Below the pieces are notes generated by a model, which was not told where the DNA came from, did no database searches, and was given only the letters and a program-made list of their open reading frames with translations. From Butyrivibrio sp. INlla14 (lineage in GTDB: Bacteria > Bacillota > Clostridia > Lachnospirales > Lachnospiraceae), in contig NZ_FMVS01000003.1 of NCBI RefSeq assembly GCF_900102515.1, positions 182,176 through 246,175 of the forward strand: a stretch of 64,000 bases of DNA. The letters are read 5' to 3'. Shown here piece after piece: positions 35,163 to 44,572 of this stretch (position 1 is the stretch's first letter; the number at the start of each line of letters is the position of its first letter). Position numbers and translations under genes: made by a program.

Positions 35163-35188
35163 ATATAGGAGATTAAGGAGATAAGCCA

Positions 35189-36409
35189 ATGGGCGACCTA
35201 CAGGAGTTTCGCAAGGATTTTGATATTTTAAACTCCGGCGACTATGTATATTTTGACAATGCAGCTACATCTCAGAGACCAAGGCAGGTACTGGAAGCTG
35301 TTGAGAATTTCTATAAGACTAAAAATGCCAATCCCTTAAGAGGACTGTATGATTGGAGCATGGATGCCACAGAAGCTTACGAGAATGCTAGAAAAGTTGT
35401 GGCAGACTTTATTGGTGCAGCTAGAAGTGAGGAAATTATCTTTACCAGAAATACTACAGAATCATTAAATCTTGTGGCGTATAGCTATGGACTTGAGAAT
35501 GTTCACGAGGGCGACGAGATTGTTGTAACTGTAATGGAACACCACAGTAATCTTCTTCCATGGCAGATGGTTGCAAAAAAGAACGGAGCAAAATTGATAT
35601 TCCTTGAGCCAGATGAGGAGGGTCTTATTTCCAAAGAGGAGTATGAGACAAAGATTACTGACAAGACCAGGATTGTTGCCATAGGACATGTATCTAATGT
35701 ATTTGGAGTAACCAATCCAGTAAAAGAAATTGCTAAATACGCTCATTCAAAAGGCGCCATCGTAGTTGTTGATGGAGCGCAGTCTACTCCACATATGGCA
35801 GTTAATGTTCAGGAGCTTGGTGCTGATTTCTTTGCTTTTTCAGGACATAAGATGCTGGCACCTATGGGAATTGGTGCGTTGTATGGCAGATACGAACTGC
35901 TGGAGAAAATGCAGCCATTTTTAACTGGCGGTGAGATGATTGAATATGTGACTAGAACTGACGCCACATATGCTGAAATACCTCATAAATTTGAAGCAGG
36001 AACTGTTAATGCAGGAGATGCAGTTGGACTTGCTTCAGCTATAGAGTATCTTAAAAACGTCGGATTTGATAAAATAGAAGAACAGGAACTTAAACTTACA
36101 AAGCTTCTTATGGAAGGTCTTGAGAAACTTCCATATATCAAGGTTTATGGCTCTAAGGATTATAAAAAGCACTGCGGAATAGTGACATTTACTATGGAGG
36201 GAGTTCATCCTCATGATATGTCATCTGTCCTTAACGACGATCATGTTTGTATAAGAGCAGGCCATCACTGTGCCCAGCCACTTATGCAGTTTATAGGCGC
36301 AGGATCTACTGCAAGAGCTAGTGTATATTTTTATAATACAGAAGAGGAAGTAAAGGTATTCCTTGATAAGCTTTCCAAGGTTAGAGAGGTTATGGGATAT
36401 GGAGCTTAA
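35189..36409 (+). CDS. sufS: Cysteine desulfurase SufS
   Basis: The 406-residue PLP enzyme removes sulfur from cysteine for cluster assembly. The cofactor lysine is in FSGHKMLAPMGIG (~222-234), the upstream aspartate in VVDGAQSTPHMAV, and the persulfide-carrying cysteine in RAGHHCAQPLM (~357-367). It follows sufD by 26 bp with AAGGAG before the ATG. Its last 11 bp overlap sufU, the sulfur acceptor, so the two are translationally linked. Confidence 0.97.
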   Translation: MGDLQEFRKDFDILNSGDYVYFDNAATSQRPRQVLEAVENFYKTKNANPLRGLYDWSMDATEAYENARKVVADFIGAARSEEIIFTRNTTESLNLVAYSYGLENVHEGDEIVVTVMEHHSNLLPWQMVAKKNGAKLIFLEPDEEGLISKEEYETKITDKTRIVAIGHVSNVFGVTNPVKEIAKYAHSKGAIVVVDGAQSTPHMAVNVQELGADFFAFSGHKMLAPMGIGALYGRYELLEKMQPFLTGGEMIEYVTRTDATYAEIPHKFEAGTVNAGDAVGLASAIEYLKNVGFDKIEEQELKLTKLLMEGLEKLPYIKVYGSKDYKKHCGIVTFTMEGVHPHDMSSVLNDDHVCIRAGHHCAQPLMQFIGAGSTARASVYFYNTEEEVKVFLDKLSKVREVMGYGA

Positions 36410-36848
36410 ACAGTTATATCGTGAAATAGTAAATGAGCATAATCTTCATCCTGTTCACAAGGGCAAGATGGAGAATCCTGATCTTATTTTGAGAGGAGTT
36501 AATCCAAGCTGTGGAGATGATATTACTCTACAGCTAAGACTCAAGGATGGAATTATCGAAGATGGGATGTATGATGGCAGTGGATGTGCCATTTCACAGG
36601 CATCAGTAGACATGATGGTAGATCAGATCATTGGAAAGAATAAAGAAGAAGCTATAAAGCTTGCTGGAACCTTTATGGGAATGATAAAGGGAGAAATCAC
36701 TGATGAAGAGAGCATAGAGGCTTTAGATGAGGCTGCCGCTCTTCAGGACGTGGCACATATGCCAGCTAGGGTTAAATGTGCTGTTTTAGGATGGCATACT
36801 ATGCAGGAGATGCTGGAACATCCTGAAAAGGCTACAGGTGAAGTATAA
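36399..36848 (+). CDS. sufU: Sulfur-transfer protein SufU
   Basis: The ATG at 36399, inside the end of sufS, gives a 149-residue protein whose start (MELKQLYREIV) matches SufU; an upstream in-frame start at 36363 would add an unrelated extension. The zinc ligands C38 (NPSCGDD, with D40), C63 (GSGCAIS) and C127 (RVKCAVL) are all present. SufU takes persulfide sulfur from SufS and delivers it to SufBCD in Gram-positive bacteria. It ends the suf operon. Confidence 0.95.
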   Translation: MELKQLYREIVNEHNLHPVHKGKMENPDLILRGVNPSCGDDITLQLRLKDGIIEDGMYDGSGCAISQASVDMMVDQIIGKNKEEAIKLAGTFMGMIKGEITDEESIEALDEAAALQDVAHMPARVKCAVLGWHTMQEMLEHPEKATGEV

Positions 36849-36877
36849 TCTTTTAATTTAACTGGAGGGGATAATAA

Positions 36878-37423
36878 TTGGCTGATTCCAATGTTACAAA
36901 ACATGCACTGGCCTCCGCACTCAAACAGTTAATGTTAGAAAAGCCTTTCGATAAAATAAGCGTTTCAGACATCTGTGATGGATGTGGGATGAACAGGAAG
37001 AGCTTTTACTACCATTTTAAAGACAAATATGACCTTGTAGAATGGATTTTTAGAACGGATATTGTTGAAACTATGAACTTTGCCGGATATGACAAGGGGT
37101 GGGATTTGCTCCTTGATCTATGCGGCAAATTCTATGAGGATAGAGACTTTTATAGAGCAGCCTTTAAGATAGAGGGCCAAAATGGCTTTAAGGACTATGT
37201 ATTACATACACTGGAGCCTATAGCCAAGTATTTTATGCAGGGTAATGCCTATAGAGTGGAGGCAGATGAGTTTGCACTTACTTTCTTTGGAGATGCGTTT
37301 CTGACAGCTGTCATGAGATGGCTTAGAGAGGGCATGGTTCTGGAACCAGAGGCGTTTGTGAATAAAATCAGGAGCGCCAGTGTGGGACTTGCAGAGATAG
37401 TTATAGAGGATGAAAAAGAATAA
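36878..37423 (+). CDS. TetR/AcrR-family transcriptional regulator
   Basis: The 181-residue protein begins at a TTG codon (36878), supported by GGAGGGG 7 nt upstream. The N-terminal helix-turn-helix reads LMLEKPFDKISVSDICDGCG and NRKSFYYHFKDKYDLV, standard for TetR. The C-terminal ligand domain has the FYRAAFKIEGQNGFKDYVL pattern seen in DhaS/TetR-C type regulators of Firmicutes. The ligand and target are unknown. It follows sufU by 29 bp and could be part of the suf transcript or a separate unit. Strong hairpins follow. Confidence 0.9.
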   Translation: MADSNVTKHALASALKQLMLEKPFDKISVSDICDGCGMNRKSFYYHFKDKYDLVEWIFRTDIVETMNFAGYDKGWDLLLDLCGKFYEDRDFYRAAFKIEGQNGFKDYVLHTLEPIAKYFMQGNAYRVEADEFALTFFGDAFLTAVMRWLREGMVLEPEAFVNKIRSASVGLAEIVIEDEKE

Positions 37424-37442
37424 GAGATTGGTAAAATGATCC

Positions 37443-37676
37443 ATGGCGACAAACTCGGAACAAAGTTCCTCGTTGTCGCGGCATTCGCAGATAACGCAAG
37501 ATTCGAAATTCATTACATGAATTTCTCATTTACGCGGCGTTCGCCGCATAAATTAAAATAAAAACAACGAAAGTCTTAGATGAGCAAGCTCCTCACGACA
37601 TTCGTTGTTTTTATTTTATCTTGCGTGGCTCACTTTGACGCGAAAAAAAGTACCATCCCCATGGGATATACCCATG
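37443..37676. repeat. Cluster of five hairpins in the tetR/tRNA-Lys intergenic region
   Basis: Within 234 bp of a 548-bp gene-poor gap are five inverted repeats. They are GCGACAA/TTGTCGC with an inner GGAAC-AAA-GTTCC (37446-37479), GAAATTCAT-TAC-ATGAATTTC (37505-37525), GCGGCG-TT-CGCCGC (37534-37547), an 18-bp stem with a 29-nt loop (37554-37618), and CATGGG-ATATA-CCCATG (37660-37676). The fourth is terminator-like on both strands. No ORF of note overlaps them. Confidence 0.7.
37554..37618. terminator. Bidirectional terminator-like 18-bp hairpin
   Basis: TAAAATAAAAACAACGAA pairs perfectly with TTCGTTGTTTTTATTTTA across a 29-nt loop. Its A/T-rich flanks would terminate both the rightward tetR transcript and the leftward tRNA-Lys transcript. 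Confidence 0.65.
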
Positions 37677-37692
37677 AAAACAGTACTCGGCG

Positions 37693-37765
37693 TGCACCGC
37701 CAGGGTCTCGAACCCTGGACAACCTGATTAAGAGTCAGGTGCTCTACCAACTGAGCTAGCGGTGC
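37693..37765 (-). tRNA. tRNA-Lys (CTT)
   Basis: The minus strand forms acceptor GCACCGC/GCGGTGC, D-arm GCTC/GAGC, anticodon stem CCTGA/TCAGG with loop CTCTTAA (anticodon CTT), T-arm CAGGG-TTCGAGA-CCCTG and an A discriminator. The CCA end is not encoded. Confidence 0.95.
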
Positions 37766-37819
37766 ATTTCGTTATTAACTTGGCTTGTTTTGTTTGGCCA
37801 TGTCTTAACGACAAGTGAT

Positions 37820-37848
37820 ACTATACTACGTAAAAAACATTAATGCAA
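37820..37848 (-). promoter_or_regulatory. Promoter of tRNA-Lys
   Basis: On the minus strand TTGCAT (37848-37843) and TATAGT (37825-37820) are spaced by 17 bp, about 55 bp before the mature tRNA. Confidence 0.65.
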
Positions 37849-37989
37849 GCATTTTTTTGAAAAAAATTTAAAAAATTTTAAAAATCCAGTATTTATGCGG
37901 TTTTCACAATGTATTTTTTGTGTTAAATTATATAAGGCAGTTCTTTTTTTCTAGAATTATTTAAAAAGAAATTGCTTTTTGGAGGAAAA

Positions 37990-38760
37990 ATGATATTTGA
38001 TACACATGCTCATTACGATGATGAGCAATTTGATACAGACAGAGAAGAGCTTATTGGTTCACTTAAGGATGCGGGAATAGGATATGTTGCCAATATTGGT
38101 GCAAGTCTTTCAAGTTCGCAGGCATCTATGGATCTTGCTCACAAATATGATTTCTTTTACGCAGTAGTAGGTGTCCATCCAAGTGAAGTTGAGGAACTGG
38201 ATGAAGATAATATTAAAAAGCTCATGGAGTGGAGCAGAGATGATAAGTGTGTTGCTATAGGAGAAATAGGACTTGATTACCACTGGCCAGATCCTGCTCC
38301 TGAGCTTCAGAAAATATGGTTTAGAAGACAGCTTCAGATTGCAAGAGAGGTTAAGCTTCCTGTAGTGATCCACTCAAGGGAAGCTGCTCAGGATACGATT
38401 GATATTATGAAGGATGAACACGCAGAGGATATAGGCGGAGTAGTTCACTGCTTTTCATATTCAAAGGAAATTGCAGACATATGCCTGAAAATGGGCTTTT
38501 ACATTGGAATCGGAGGAGTTCTGACCTTCAAGAATGCCAAAAAGATGGTGGAAGTTGTGGAAAACACACCTATGGACAGGATCATTCTGGAAACAGATTG
38601 TCCTTATCTGGCGCCAGAGCCCTTTAGAGGCAAAAGAAACTGTTCTTTATATCTTCCCTATGTTGTAGATAAGATGGCAGAGATAAAGAAGATCACAAGA
38701 GAAGAGGTTATCAAGATAACAGAAGATAATGCAAGGCGAATGTATGGCCTTGATAGGTAA
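37990..38760 (+). CDS. tatD: TatD-family metal-dependent DNase
   Basis: The ATG at 37990 (GGAGG 4 nt upstream) gives 256 residues starting directly at the metal motif DTHAHYDDEQF. Further ligands are in GEIGLDYHW (~90), VIHSREA (~122), HCFSYS (~150) and ETDCPYLAPEPFRGKRN (~200). TatD enzymes are TIM-barrel nucleases that act on DNA 3' ends. In Firmicutes the gene commonly sits just before rsmA, as here. A small perfect hairpin (ATGTTGC-AA-GCAACAT) starts right after the stop. Confidence 0.95.
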   Translation: MIFDTHAHYDDEQFDTDREELIGSLKDAGIGYVANIGASLSSSQASMDLAHKYDFFYAVVGVHPSEVEELDEDNIKKLMEWSRDDKCVAIGEIGLDYHWPDPAPELQKIWFRRQLQIAREVKLPVVIHSREAAQDTIDIMKDEHAEDIGGVVHCFSYSKEIADICLKMGFYIGIGGVLTFKNAKKMVEVVENTPMDRIILETDCPYLAPEPFRGKRNCSLYLPYVVDKMAEIKKITREEVIKITEDNARRMYGLDR

Positions 38761-38814
38761 ATGTTGCAAGCAACATGCTTTCTTGATGAGCATAGATAGA
38801 AATTTGGAGGTAAT

Positions 38815-39693
38815 ATGGCATATCTTGGAAATAGTGCCAGAACAAAAGAAGTACTGGCTAAGTTTGGTATGAGTGCCAAGAAAAAATTTGGACAGAATTT
38901 CCTGATAGACAGTGGAGTACTTGATGGAATAGTAAGTGCAGCAGGAGTCACAGATGATGACTGTGTTCTTGAGATAGGACCAGGAATAGGAAGCCTTACT
39001 CAGTATCTTGCTGAGGCAGCCGGTAAGGTTGTGGCTGTAGAAATAGATAAGACACTGATACCTGTTTTGGCCGATACGCTGTCTGAATATGATAACGTAA
39101 CAGTAATAAACGAAGATGTCCTTAAGGTGGATATAGAAGAGATTGTCAGAACCTACAATGGAGGAAGACCTATCAAGGTTGTTGCGAACCTCCCTTATTA
39201 CATCACTACTCCTATCATCATGAAACTTTTTGAGAGTGGGGCTCCTATAGAGAGCATAACAGTAATGGTTCAGAAGGAAGTTGCAGATAGGATGGTCATG
39301 GGCCCTGGAAATAAGGATTACGGCTCTTTGTCGCTAGCAGTAGGGTATTATGCCAAGGCAGAGGCTATTATGGATGTTCCTCCCAGCAGTTTTATTCCGC
39401 AGCCTGGAGTTGGATCTGCAGTTGTAAGACTGTCACGGTTTGAAGAGCCGGCAGTCAAGGTTGGTGATGAAAAATATATGTTTGAGATCATAAGGACTTC
39501 TTTTAACCAGAGAAGGAAAACCTTGTCTAATTCTCTTTCAAATAACCCAGCGCTTAAGGTTTCCAGACAGCAGGTGCAAGAAGCCCTGACTGAAATGGGT
39601 ATTAATGAGATGGCCCGCGGAGAAACACTGAGTTTGGAGCAGTTTGCAAGGCTTTCAGATATTTTACAAAGGACTAGTGCTATGTTAAACTAA
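38815..39693 (+). CDS. rsmA: 16S rRNA dimethyladenosine transferase
   Basis: The 292-residue enzyme (KsgA) dimethylates two adjacent adenosines in the 3' hairpin of 16S rRNA. It shows KKKFGQNFLIDSGV (~22-35), the SAM site LEIGPGIGSLTQYL (~52-65) and the catalytic NLPYYITTPIIMKL motif (~126-139), plus RTSFNQRRKTL in the C-terminal domain. GGAGG precedes the ATG. It follows tatD by 54 bp and is probably cotranscribed. Confidence 0.96.
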   Translation: MAYLGNSARTKEVLAKFGMSAKKKFGQNFLIDSGVLDGIVSAAGVTDDDCVLEIGPGIGSLTQYLAEAAGKVVAVEIDKTLIPVLADTLSEYDNVTVINEDVLKVDIEEIVRTYNGGRPIKVVANLPYYITTPIIMKLFESGAPIESITVMVQKEVADRMVMGPGNKDYGSLSLAVGYYAKAEAIMDVPPSSFIPQPGVGSAVVRLSRFEEPAVKVGDEKYMFEIIRTSFNQRRKTLSNSLSNNPALKVSRQQVQEALTEMGINEMARGETLSLEQFARLSDILQRTSAMLN

Positions 39694-39767
39694 CACTATA
39701 TATAGTATTTTGGGGTACTTTGAACACCATAAGGTGAAGTATTGTTGGTACCAAAGAGGTAGAAGTT

Positions 39768-42545
39768 TTGGATAAAGTGGAGTATAAGATCAGAGCCGAT
39801 GAAATCAAGGCTTTGATTGGGGAAGGCAGATATGCCGAAGCGGTCAGAATCGCTGATACAATAGATTGGAAACGTGTTAAGAGTGGGGCAATGCTCTGCA
39901 CTATCAGTGACTTATACAAGATCAATCGAAGATACGAGGAGAGTAGAGATGTTCTTTTGATGGCTTATGACAGACATCCTACCAGTAGACCTATAGTTTA
40001 TTCCCTCTGTGAGCTTGCCATTAAGATGGGCGAGTTTGTTCAGGCTGTGGAGTATTACAAGGAATTTGTAAGGATTGCACCTCGTGACACCGGTAGATAT
40101 ATCTTACAGTACAAGCTCTATGAGGCACAGGAAGTAAGCCTTGAAGAGCGTATTGCTGTCCTTGAAGAATTCAAAAAGCACGATTACAGAGAAAGATGGG
40201 CTTATGAGCTTGCATACCTTTATCACAGAGTAGGACTTACAACTGAGTGTGTAGAGGAATGTGACGAGATGTTCCTGTGGTTTGGAGAGGGAAGATATGT
40301 TATGAAGGCCCTTGAACTCAAGGCACTTCATGAACCTCTTTCACCAGAGCAGCAGGACAGATATAACAGATTTAAGAATAAGGGAAACGAAGAGATACAG
40401 CAGGCTCCTTTAGAGGAAAACGAGAACGTTCAGGAGCAGCAGGAGGTTGTTTACCAGGATACCAAGCAGCCTACCAAGGAAATGCCACCTGTTACTGACG
40501 AGGTAATAAGGGAATATAATATCTCAAGATCTGCGCAGCCAGCACAGGATACAGTAATCTATAATCCTCAGATGCAGCAGGAGGATCAGCCTGTATATCA
40601 GGAGCCAGTATCTGATGACACCAAGGTCTATAGAGAAGATGAGATTGTTTATCCTCATATCAATGAGATCAAAGAGCCTACAGTAGATGTGAGCCAGTAC
40701 AATACCATGAATCTCCAGGAAACACTGGCAGAAGGCCTTAGAGAGATCATTGCTGCTGAGAAGGATGAAGATACAACTGACAAACAGCCATCAGGCAGCA
40801 TGCAGGAAATCTTTTTTGACACACAGACGCAGGATATTCCTTCAGTGCCTCAGATGGGTATAGACATCAAATATGGTGGAAATGGACCAATCCTTGGCGA
40901 GGCCAAGAAGTATGAGGAGCCGGAAGAGACACAGCAGCCACAGATTGCAGCTCCAGCCAGCCCAGTATTTGGCAGCGGCATGTACGAAGAGAAACCACTA
41001 GAGGAAGAAGTTCCGGGAGCTGTTATTCATCCAAATGCCAGCTACCAGATGCCTACTCATTTTGAGAGTATTCTTTCTCAGGAATATGATGGTCAGATCA
41101 GTATGGCCGTTCAGCCAGAACCTCAGGTTGAGCAGCAGATAACAGGTCAGATCAGTATAGAAGAGTACCTTGGAAACTGGGAGAAGTTCAAACAGGATCA
41201 GAAGGAAAAGCAGCTTAAGGCTGTTAAGCGCAGAGTAGCTGACGAAACTGGAAACATGTTTGCTGACTACGATGAGCAGACCAAGGAAGGCCTTCAGGAA
41301 AAAATAGAAAAGGCAATCGATGATGCTCTCAAGAAGGAACAATATGATAAAGCTTCAGGCAGAGGAGACTGGTCTGTAAACAGAGAAGATGTTATCAACG
41401 CAGCTGTTGATGAAGTAATAGATGAGGCAGAAGCCAAGGAAGTTCCGATTTCTGATACAGATGAACTTGATAAGATACCGGATGAACTCCCAGAAGAGGT
41501 CGATGCAGACGAGGACACAGTCAATGAGGAACTTGCTGCCAGCAAAAAAGAGCAGGAGGTAGAAGCTGAGGCTGTTTCAGAGGATAAAGAAGAGGATGCA
41601 GATAATTCCAATGAGGCTCAGGACACAGACAGAGTAGAAAAGACACAGGAAGAGGAAGCATCAAAAGAAAAAGAGGCTACAGAGGAAGCAAGCAAGGAAC
41701 CTCAAAAGGATTCTAAGAAGGAAACCAAGCCTGCTGCAGATAATAAGTCTGAAGGTGAAAAGAAACACCTTGGAAACAGGGAAATAGAAGAGCGCGTAAG
41801 GACAATGACTCCTGAAGAGAAAGAGCTCTTTGGACCATATATCCATCACAAAAAGTCCAGAAGACAGATCATCAATGCTATTGATAATCTTAGCATGGAT
41901 GCCTTTACTGGAAACGCTATTGTAACAGGAGAAGAGGGGGCAGGAACAGTTAATCTTGCCAAAGGCCTTATAAAGGCGGTTCAGGCTTCTGATTCTAACT
42001 TTAGCGGTAAGGTTGCCAAGATTACAGCCAACACTCTTAACAAAAAGAGCACCAGCAGTATTTTCGACAAGCTTGCAAACGGAGCTCTTATCATTCAAAG
42101 AGCAGCTGATCTGAATCAGGAAACAGTCAATGAGCTTTTGGGAATACTTCAGGAGGAGAATAAGGGCCTTATTCTTGTTATGGAGGATACCAAGGATGAT
42201 ATGGACAAGTTCCTTGATAAGAATCCATCTCTTAAGCAGAGCTTTAATGTAAGAGTAGATATAGAGGCGCTTGACGATGACTCACTTGTGGCATATGCCA
42301 AGCAGTATGCCTTTGAAAAAGAATATGCAATAGATAATCTTGGAATTCTCGCTCTTCATACCAGGATTTCTGAGAGACAGACTCTTGATCATGAAGTGAC
42401 TGTCGCAGAAGTTAAAGACATAGTTGATGATGCAATCTACTATGCAGAAAAGCGCTCAGTAGCACATCTGGTTGATGTAATTGTCAATAAGAGATACGAT
42501 GAAAACGACATGATAATCTTGCGTGAAAAAGACTTTATGCACTAA
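39768..42545 (+). CDS. Large TPR protein with acidic disordered region and degenerate AAA+-like C-terminus
   Basis: The 925-residue cytoplasmic protein begins at a TTG (39768) preceded by AGAGGT. Residues ~1-190 form TPR-like helical pairs ([35 protein letters not shown]). Residues ~195-690 are low complexity, rich in Gln, Pro and then Glu/Asp/Lys, and probably disordered. The C-terminal ~220 residues resemble an AAA+ ATPase lid and core, but the P-loop reads GEEGAGTVN (lysine replaced) and the Walker B position reads LIIQRAAD, without the acidic pair, so ATP hydrolysis is unlikely. It lies between rsmA and glgB. No close named family was recognised; a scaffold role is a guess. Confidence 0.8.
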   Translation: MDKVEYKIRADEIKALIGEGRYAEAVRIADTIDWKRVKSGAMLCTISDLYKINRRYEESRDVLLMAYDRHPTSRPIVYSLCELAIKMGEFVQAVEYYKEFVRIAPRDTGRYILQYKLYEAQEVSLEERIAVLEEFKKHDYRERWAYELAYLYHRVGLTTECVEECDEMFLWFGEGRYVMKALELKALHEPLSPEQQDRYNRFKNKGNEEIQQAPLEENENVQEQQEVVYQDTKQPTKEMPPVTDEVIREYNISRSAQPAQDTVIYNPQMQQEDQPVYQEPVSDDTKVYREDEIVYPHINEIKEPTVDVSQYNTMNLQETLAEGLREIIAAEKDEDTTDKQPSGSMQEIFFDTQTQDIPSVPQMGIDIKYGGNGPILGEAKKYEEPEETQQPQIAAPASPVFGSGMYEEKPLEEEVPGAVIHPNASYQMPTHFESILSQEYDGQISMAVQPEPQVEQQITGQISIEEYLGNWEKFKQDQKEKQLKAVKRRVADETGNMFADYDEQTKEGLQEKIEKAIDDALKKEQYDKASGRGDWSVNREDVINAAVDEVIDEAEAKEVPISDTDELDKIPDELPEEVDADEDTVNEELAASKKEQEVEAEAVSEDKEEDADNSNEAQDTDRVEKTQEEEASKEKEATEEASKEPQKDSKKETKPAADNKSEGEKKHLGNREIEERVRTMTPEEKELFGPYIHHKKSRRQIINAIDNLSMDAFTGNAIVTGEEGAGTVNLAKGLIKAVQASDSNFSGKVAKITANTLNKKSTSSIFDKLANGALIIQRAADLNQETVNELLGILQEENKGLILVMEDTKDDMDKFLDKNPSLKQSFNVRVDIEALDDDSLVAYAKQYAFEKEYAIDNLGILALHTRISERQTLDHEVTVAEVKDIVDDAIYYAEKRSVAHLVDVIVNKRYDENDMIILREKDFMH

Positions 42546-42576
42546 GAATGAGTATTATAAAACTTGAGGGGGGCTT

Positions 42577-44496
42577 ATGGGGCAGAAGGTTTTTATATCT
42601 GAGGACGACGAATATTTATTTGGACAGGGAACACATTACGATATATATGAGAAGCTTGGTGCACATCCTTCTGAAGAGAAGGGTAAAAAGGGATACTTTT
42701 TTGCAGTGTGGGCACCAAATGCGCAGACAGTGCATGTTGTAGGTGACTTTAATGGATGGGATGAGAACGCCCATGCCATGAAACGTACAAAGGGCGGAAA
42801 TATCTGGACACTTTTCATTCCAGGTGTAGGCATCGGGGAGCTATACAAATTCCTGATAACAACAAATGATGGAAGAAAGCTGTATAAGGCAGATCCATAT
42901 GCTAACTATGCTGAACTGCGACCAGGCAATGCCTCCAGGACCACCAATCTGGAAGGCTTCAAATGGTCTGATAGCAAGTGGTATGAGGGACTAAAAGGGA
43001 AAGACCCTAATCGTCAGCCAATAGCAATCTATGAGTGCCAGATTGGATCATGGATGAAGCATCCTGATGGAACTGAAGATGGTTTTTACACCTACAGACA
43101 GTTTGCGGACAGGATTGTTGAATATCTTAAGGAAATGAAATATACCCATATCGAGCTGATTGGTATTGCGGAGCACCCATTTGATGGCTCCTGGGGATAT
43201 CAGGTAACAGGTTATTATGCTCCAACATCAAGATACGGTGAGCCTTCCGACTTCATGTATCTTGTAAACAAACTTCACAAGCATGGAATCGGAGTTATCC
43301 TTGACTGGGTACCGGCTCATTTTTGCCCAGATGAATTTGGTCTTGCTTGCTTTGATGGAACTTGCATATATGAAGATCCAGATCCTCGAAAAGGAGAGCA
43401 CCCGGACTGGGGAACCAAGATATTTAACCTTGCCAAGCCAGAGGTTAAAAACTTCCTTATCGCCAATGCTCTATATTGGATTCGTAAATTCCACATCGAT
43501 GGATTAAGAGTAGATGCAGTGGCTTCCATGCTCTATCTTGATTATGGTAAAAAAGATGGACAGTGGGTTCCAAATAAATACGGCGATAACAAAAATCTTG
43601 ATGCTATAGAATTCTTTAAGCACTTTAACAGCGTTGTAAGAGGTACTTATCCAAATGTTCTGACTATAGCAGAGGAGTCTACAGCCTGGCCCAAGGTTAC
43701 AGCAAGGCCAGAGGACGATGGCCTCGGATTTGCATTTAAGTGGAACATGGGCTGGATGCATGATTTTTGTGAATATATGAAGCTGGATCCATATTTCAGG
43801 CAGGGAGCTCATTATATGATGACCTTTGCCATGAGTTACAATGATTCAGAGAAATATATCCTGCCATTATCACACGATGAGGTTGTGCACCTTAAGTGCT
43901 CTATGGTTGAAAAGATGCCAGGCTACAAGGTAGATAAATATGCCAACCTGCGAGTTGGATACACTTATATGTTTGGACATTCTGGCAAAAAGCTCTTATT
44001 CATGGGCCAGGACTTTGGACAGGAGCGTGAATGGAGTGAGAAGAGAGAGCTTGACTGGTTCCTTCTTGAGAATGATCTCAACAGAGGTATGAAGGACTAC
44101 GTTGGCAAGCTTTTGGAAATATACAGGAAATATCCTGCAATGTATGAAGTAGATGATGACTGGGGCGGCTTTGAGTGGATCAACGCAGACGATAAGGAGC
44201 GCAGCACCTACAGCTTCTATAGACGAGCAATAAATGGTAAGGACAACATTCTCTTTGTCCTTAACATGACGCCAATGGAGAGAAAGGGCTTTAAGGTAGG
44301 TGTTCCATTTGAGGGAACTTACGCTAAGCTTCTAGATAGTGCTCAGGAATGTTATGGCGGTCTTGGAAGCCATGTGCCAGATAAGATAAAAGCAGAAAAA
44401 GGTCTTTGCGACTATAAGGATTACAGCATAGAATTTGATCTGCCGCCTTATGGAGCAGAAGTTTTCCTGTTCCAGAAGGGCAAGAAGAAAAATTAA
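42577..44496 (+). CDS. glgB: 1,4-alpha-glucan branching enzyme
   Basis: The 639-residue GH13 enzyme adds alpha-1,6 branches to glycogen. It has an N-terminal CBM48-like domain (FAVWAPNAQTVHVVGDFNGWD, ~47-67) and a catalytic barrel with the GH13 blocks: DWVPAHF (~245), DGLRVDAVASM (~308; nucleophile aspartate), IAEESTAWP (~365; acid/base glutamate) and LPLSHDEVVH (~430). The length is shorter than E. coli GlgB, typical of group-2 N-termini. GGGGGC precedes the ATG. It ends in a terminator that overlaps the promoter of the next, flagellar, operon. Confidence 0.96.
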   Translation: MGQKVFISEDDEYLFGQGTHYDIYEKLGAHPSEEKGKKGYFFAVWAPNAQTVHVVGDFNGWDENAHAMKRTKGGNIWTLFIPGVGIGELYKFLITTNDGRKLYKADPYANYAELRPGNASRTTNLEGFKWSDSKWYEGLKGKDPNRQPIAIYECQIGSWMKHPDGTEDGFYTYRQFADRIVEYLKEMKYTHIELIGIAEHPFDGSWGYQVTGYYAPTSRYGEPSDFMYLVNKLHKHGIGVILDWVPAHFCPDEFGLACFDGTCIYEDPDPRKGEHPDWGTKIFNLAKPEVKNFLIANALYWIRKFHIDGLRVDAVASMLYLDYGKKDGQWVPNKYGDNKNLDAIEFFKHFNSVVRGTYPNVLTIAEESTAWPKVTARPEDDGLGFAFKWNMGWMHDFCEYMKLDPYFRQGAHYMMTFAMSYNDSEKYILPLSHDEVVHLKCSMVEKMPGYKVDKYANLRVGYTYMFGHSGKKLLFMGQDFGQEREWSEKRELDWFLLENDLNRGMKDYVGKLLEIYRKYPAMYEVDDDWGGFEWINADDKERSTYSFYRRAINGKDNILFVLNMTPMERKGFKVGVPFEGTYAKLLDSAQECYGGLGSHVPDKIKAEKGLCDYKDYSIEFDLPPYGAEVFLFQKGKKKN

Positions 44497-44521
44497 AGAT
44501 TTTTGACAGGCGTGCCGAAAT
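44494..44521 (+). promoter_or_regulatory. Sigma-28 (SigD/FliA)-type promoter of the flagellin operon
   Basis: TAAA (44494-44497), a 16-bp spacer, and GCCGAAAT (44514-44521) match the flagellar sigma consensus TAAA-N14-16-GCCGATAT in 11 of 12 positions. The -35 part includes the glgB stop codon. The genes downstream encode flagellin and its chaperone. Confidence 0.78.
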
Positions 44522-44562
44522 AGATGGTGATGAAGAATAGTTCATCACCATCTTTTTATTTT
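44522..44562 (+). terminator. Intrinsic terminator of glgB
   Basis: A perfect 13-bp stem (AGATGGTGATGAA / TTCATCACCATCT) with loop GAATAG is followed by TTTTATTTT. It begins immediately after the sigma-28-type -10 element. Confidence 0.92.
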
Positions 44563-44572
44563 GAGGTAGATT

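Noticed and set aside
37443..37680. Integron attC or CRISPR-like array
   Set aside because: The hairpins differ in sequence and spacing; there are no repeated units, cassette ORFs, integrase or cas genes.
41294..41611. Leftward Ser-rich frame inside the TPR protein gene
   Set aside because: It is the antisense of an acidic low-complexity region, which gives long open frames on the reverse strand by composition.
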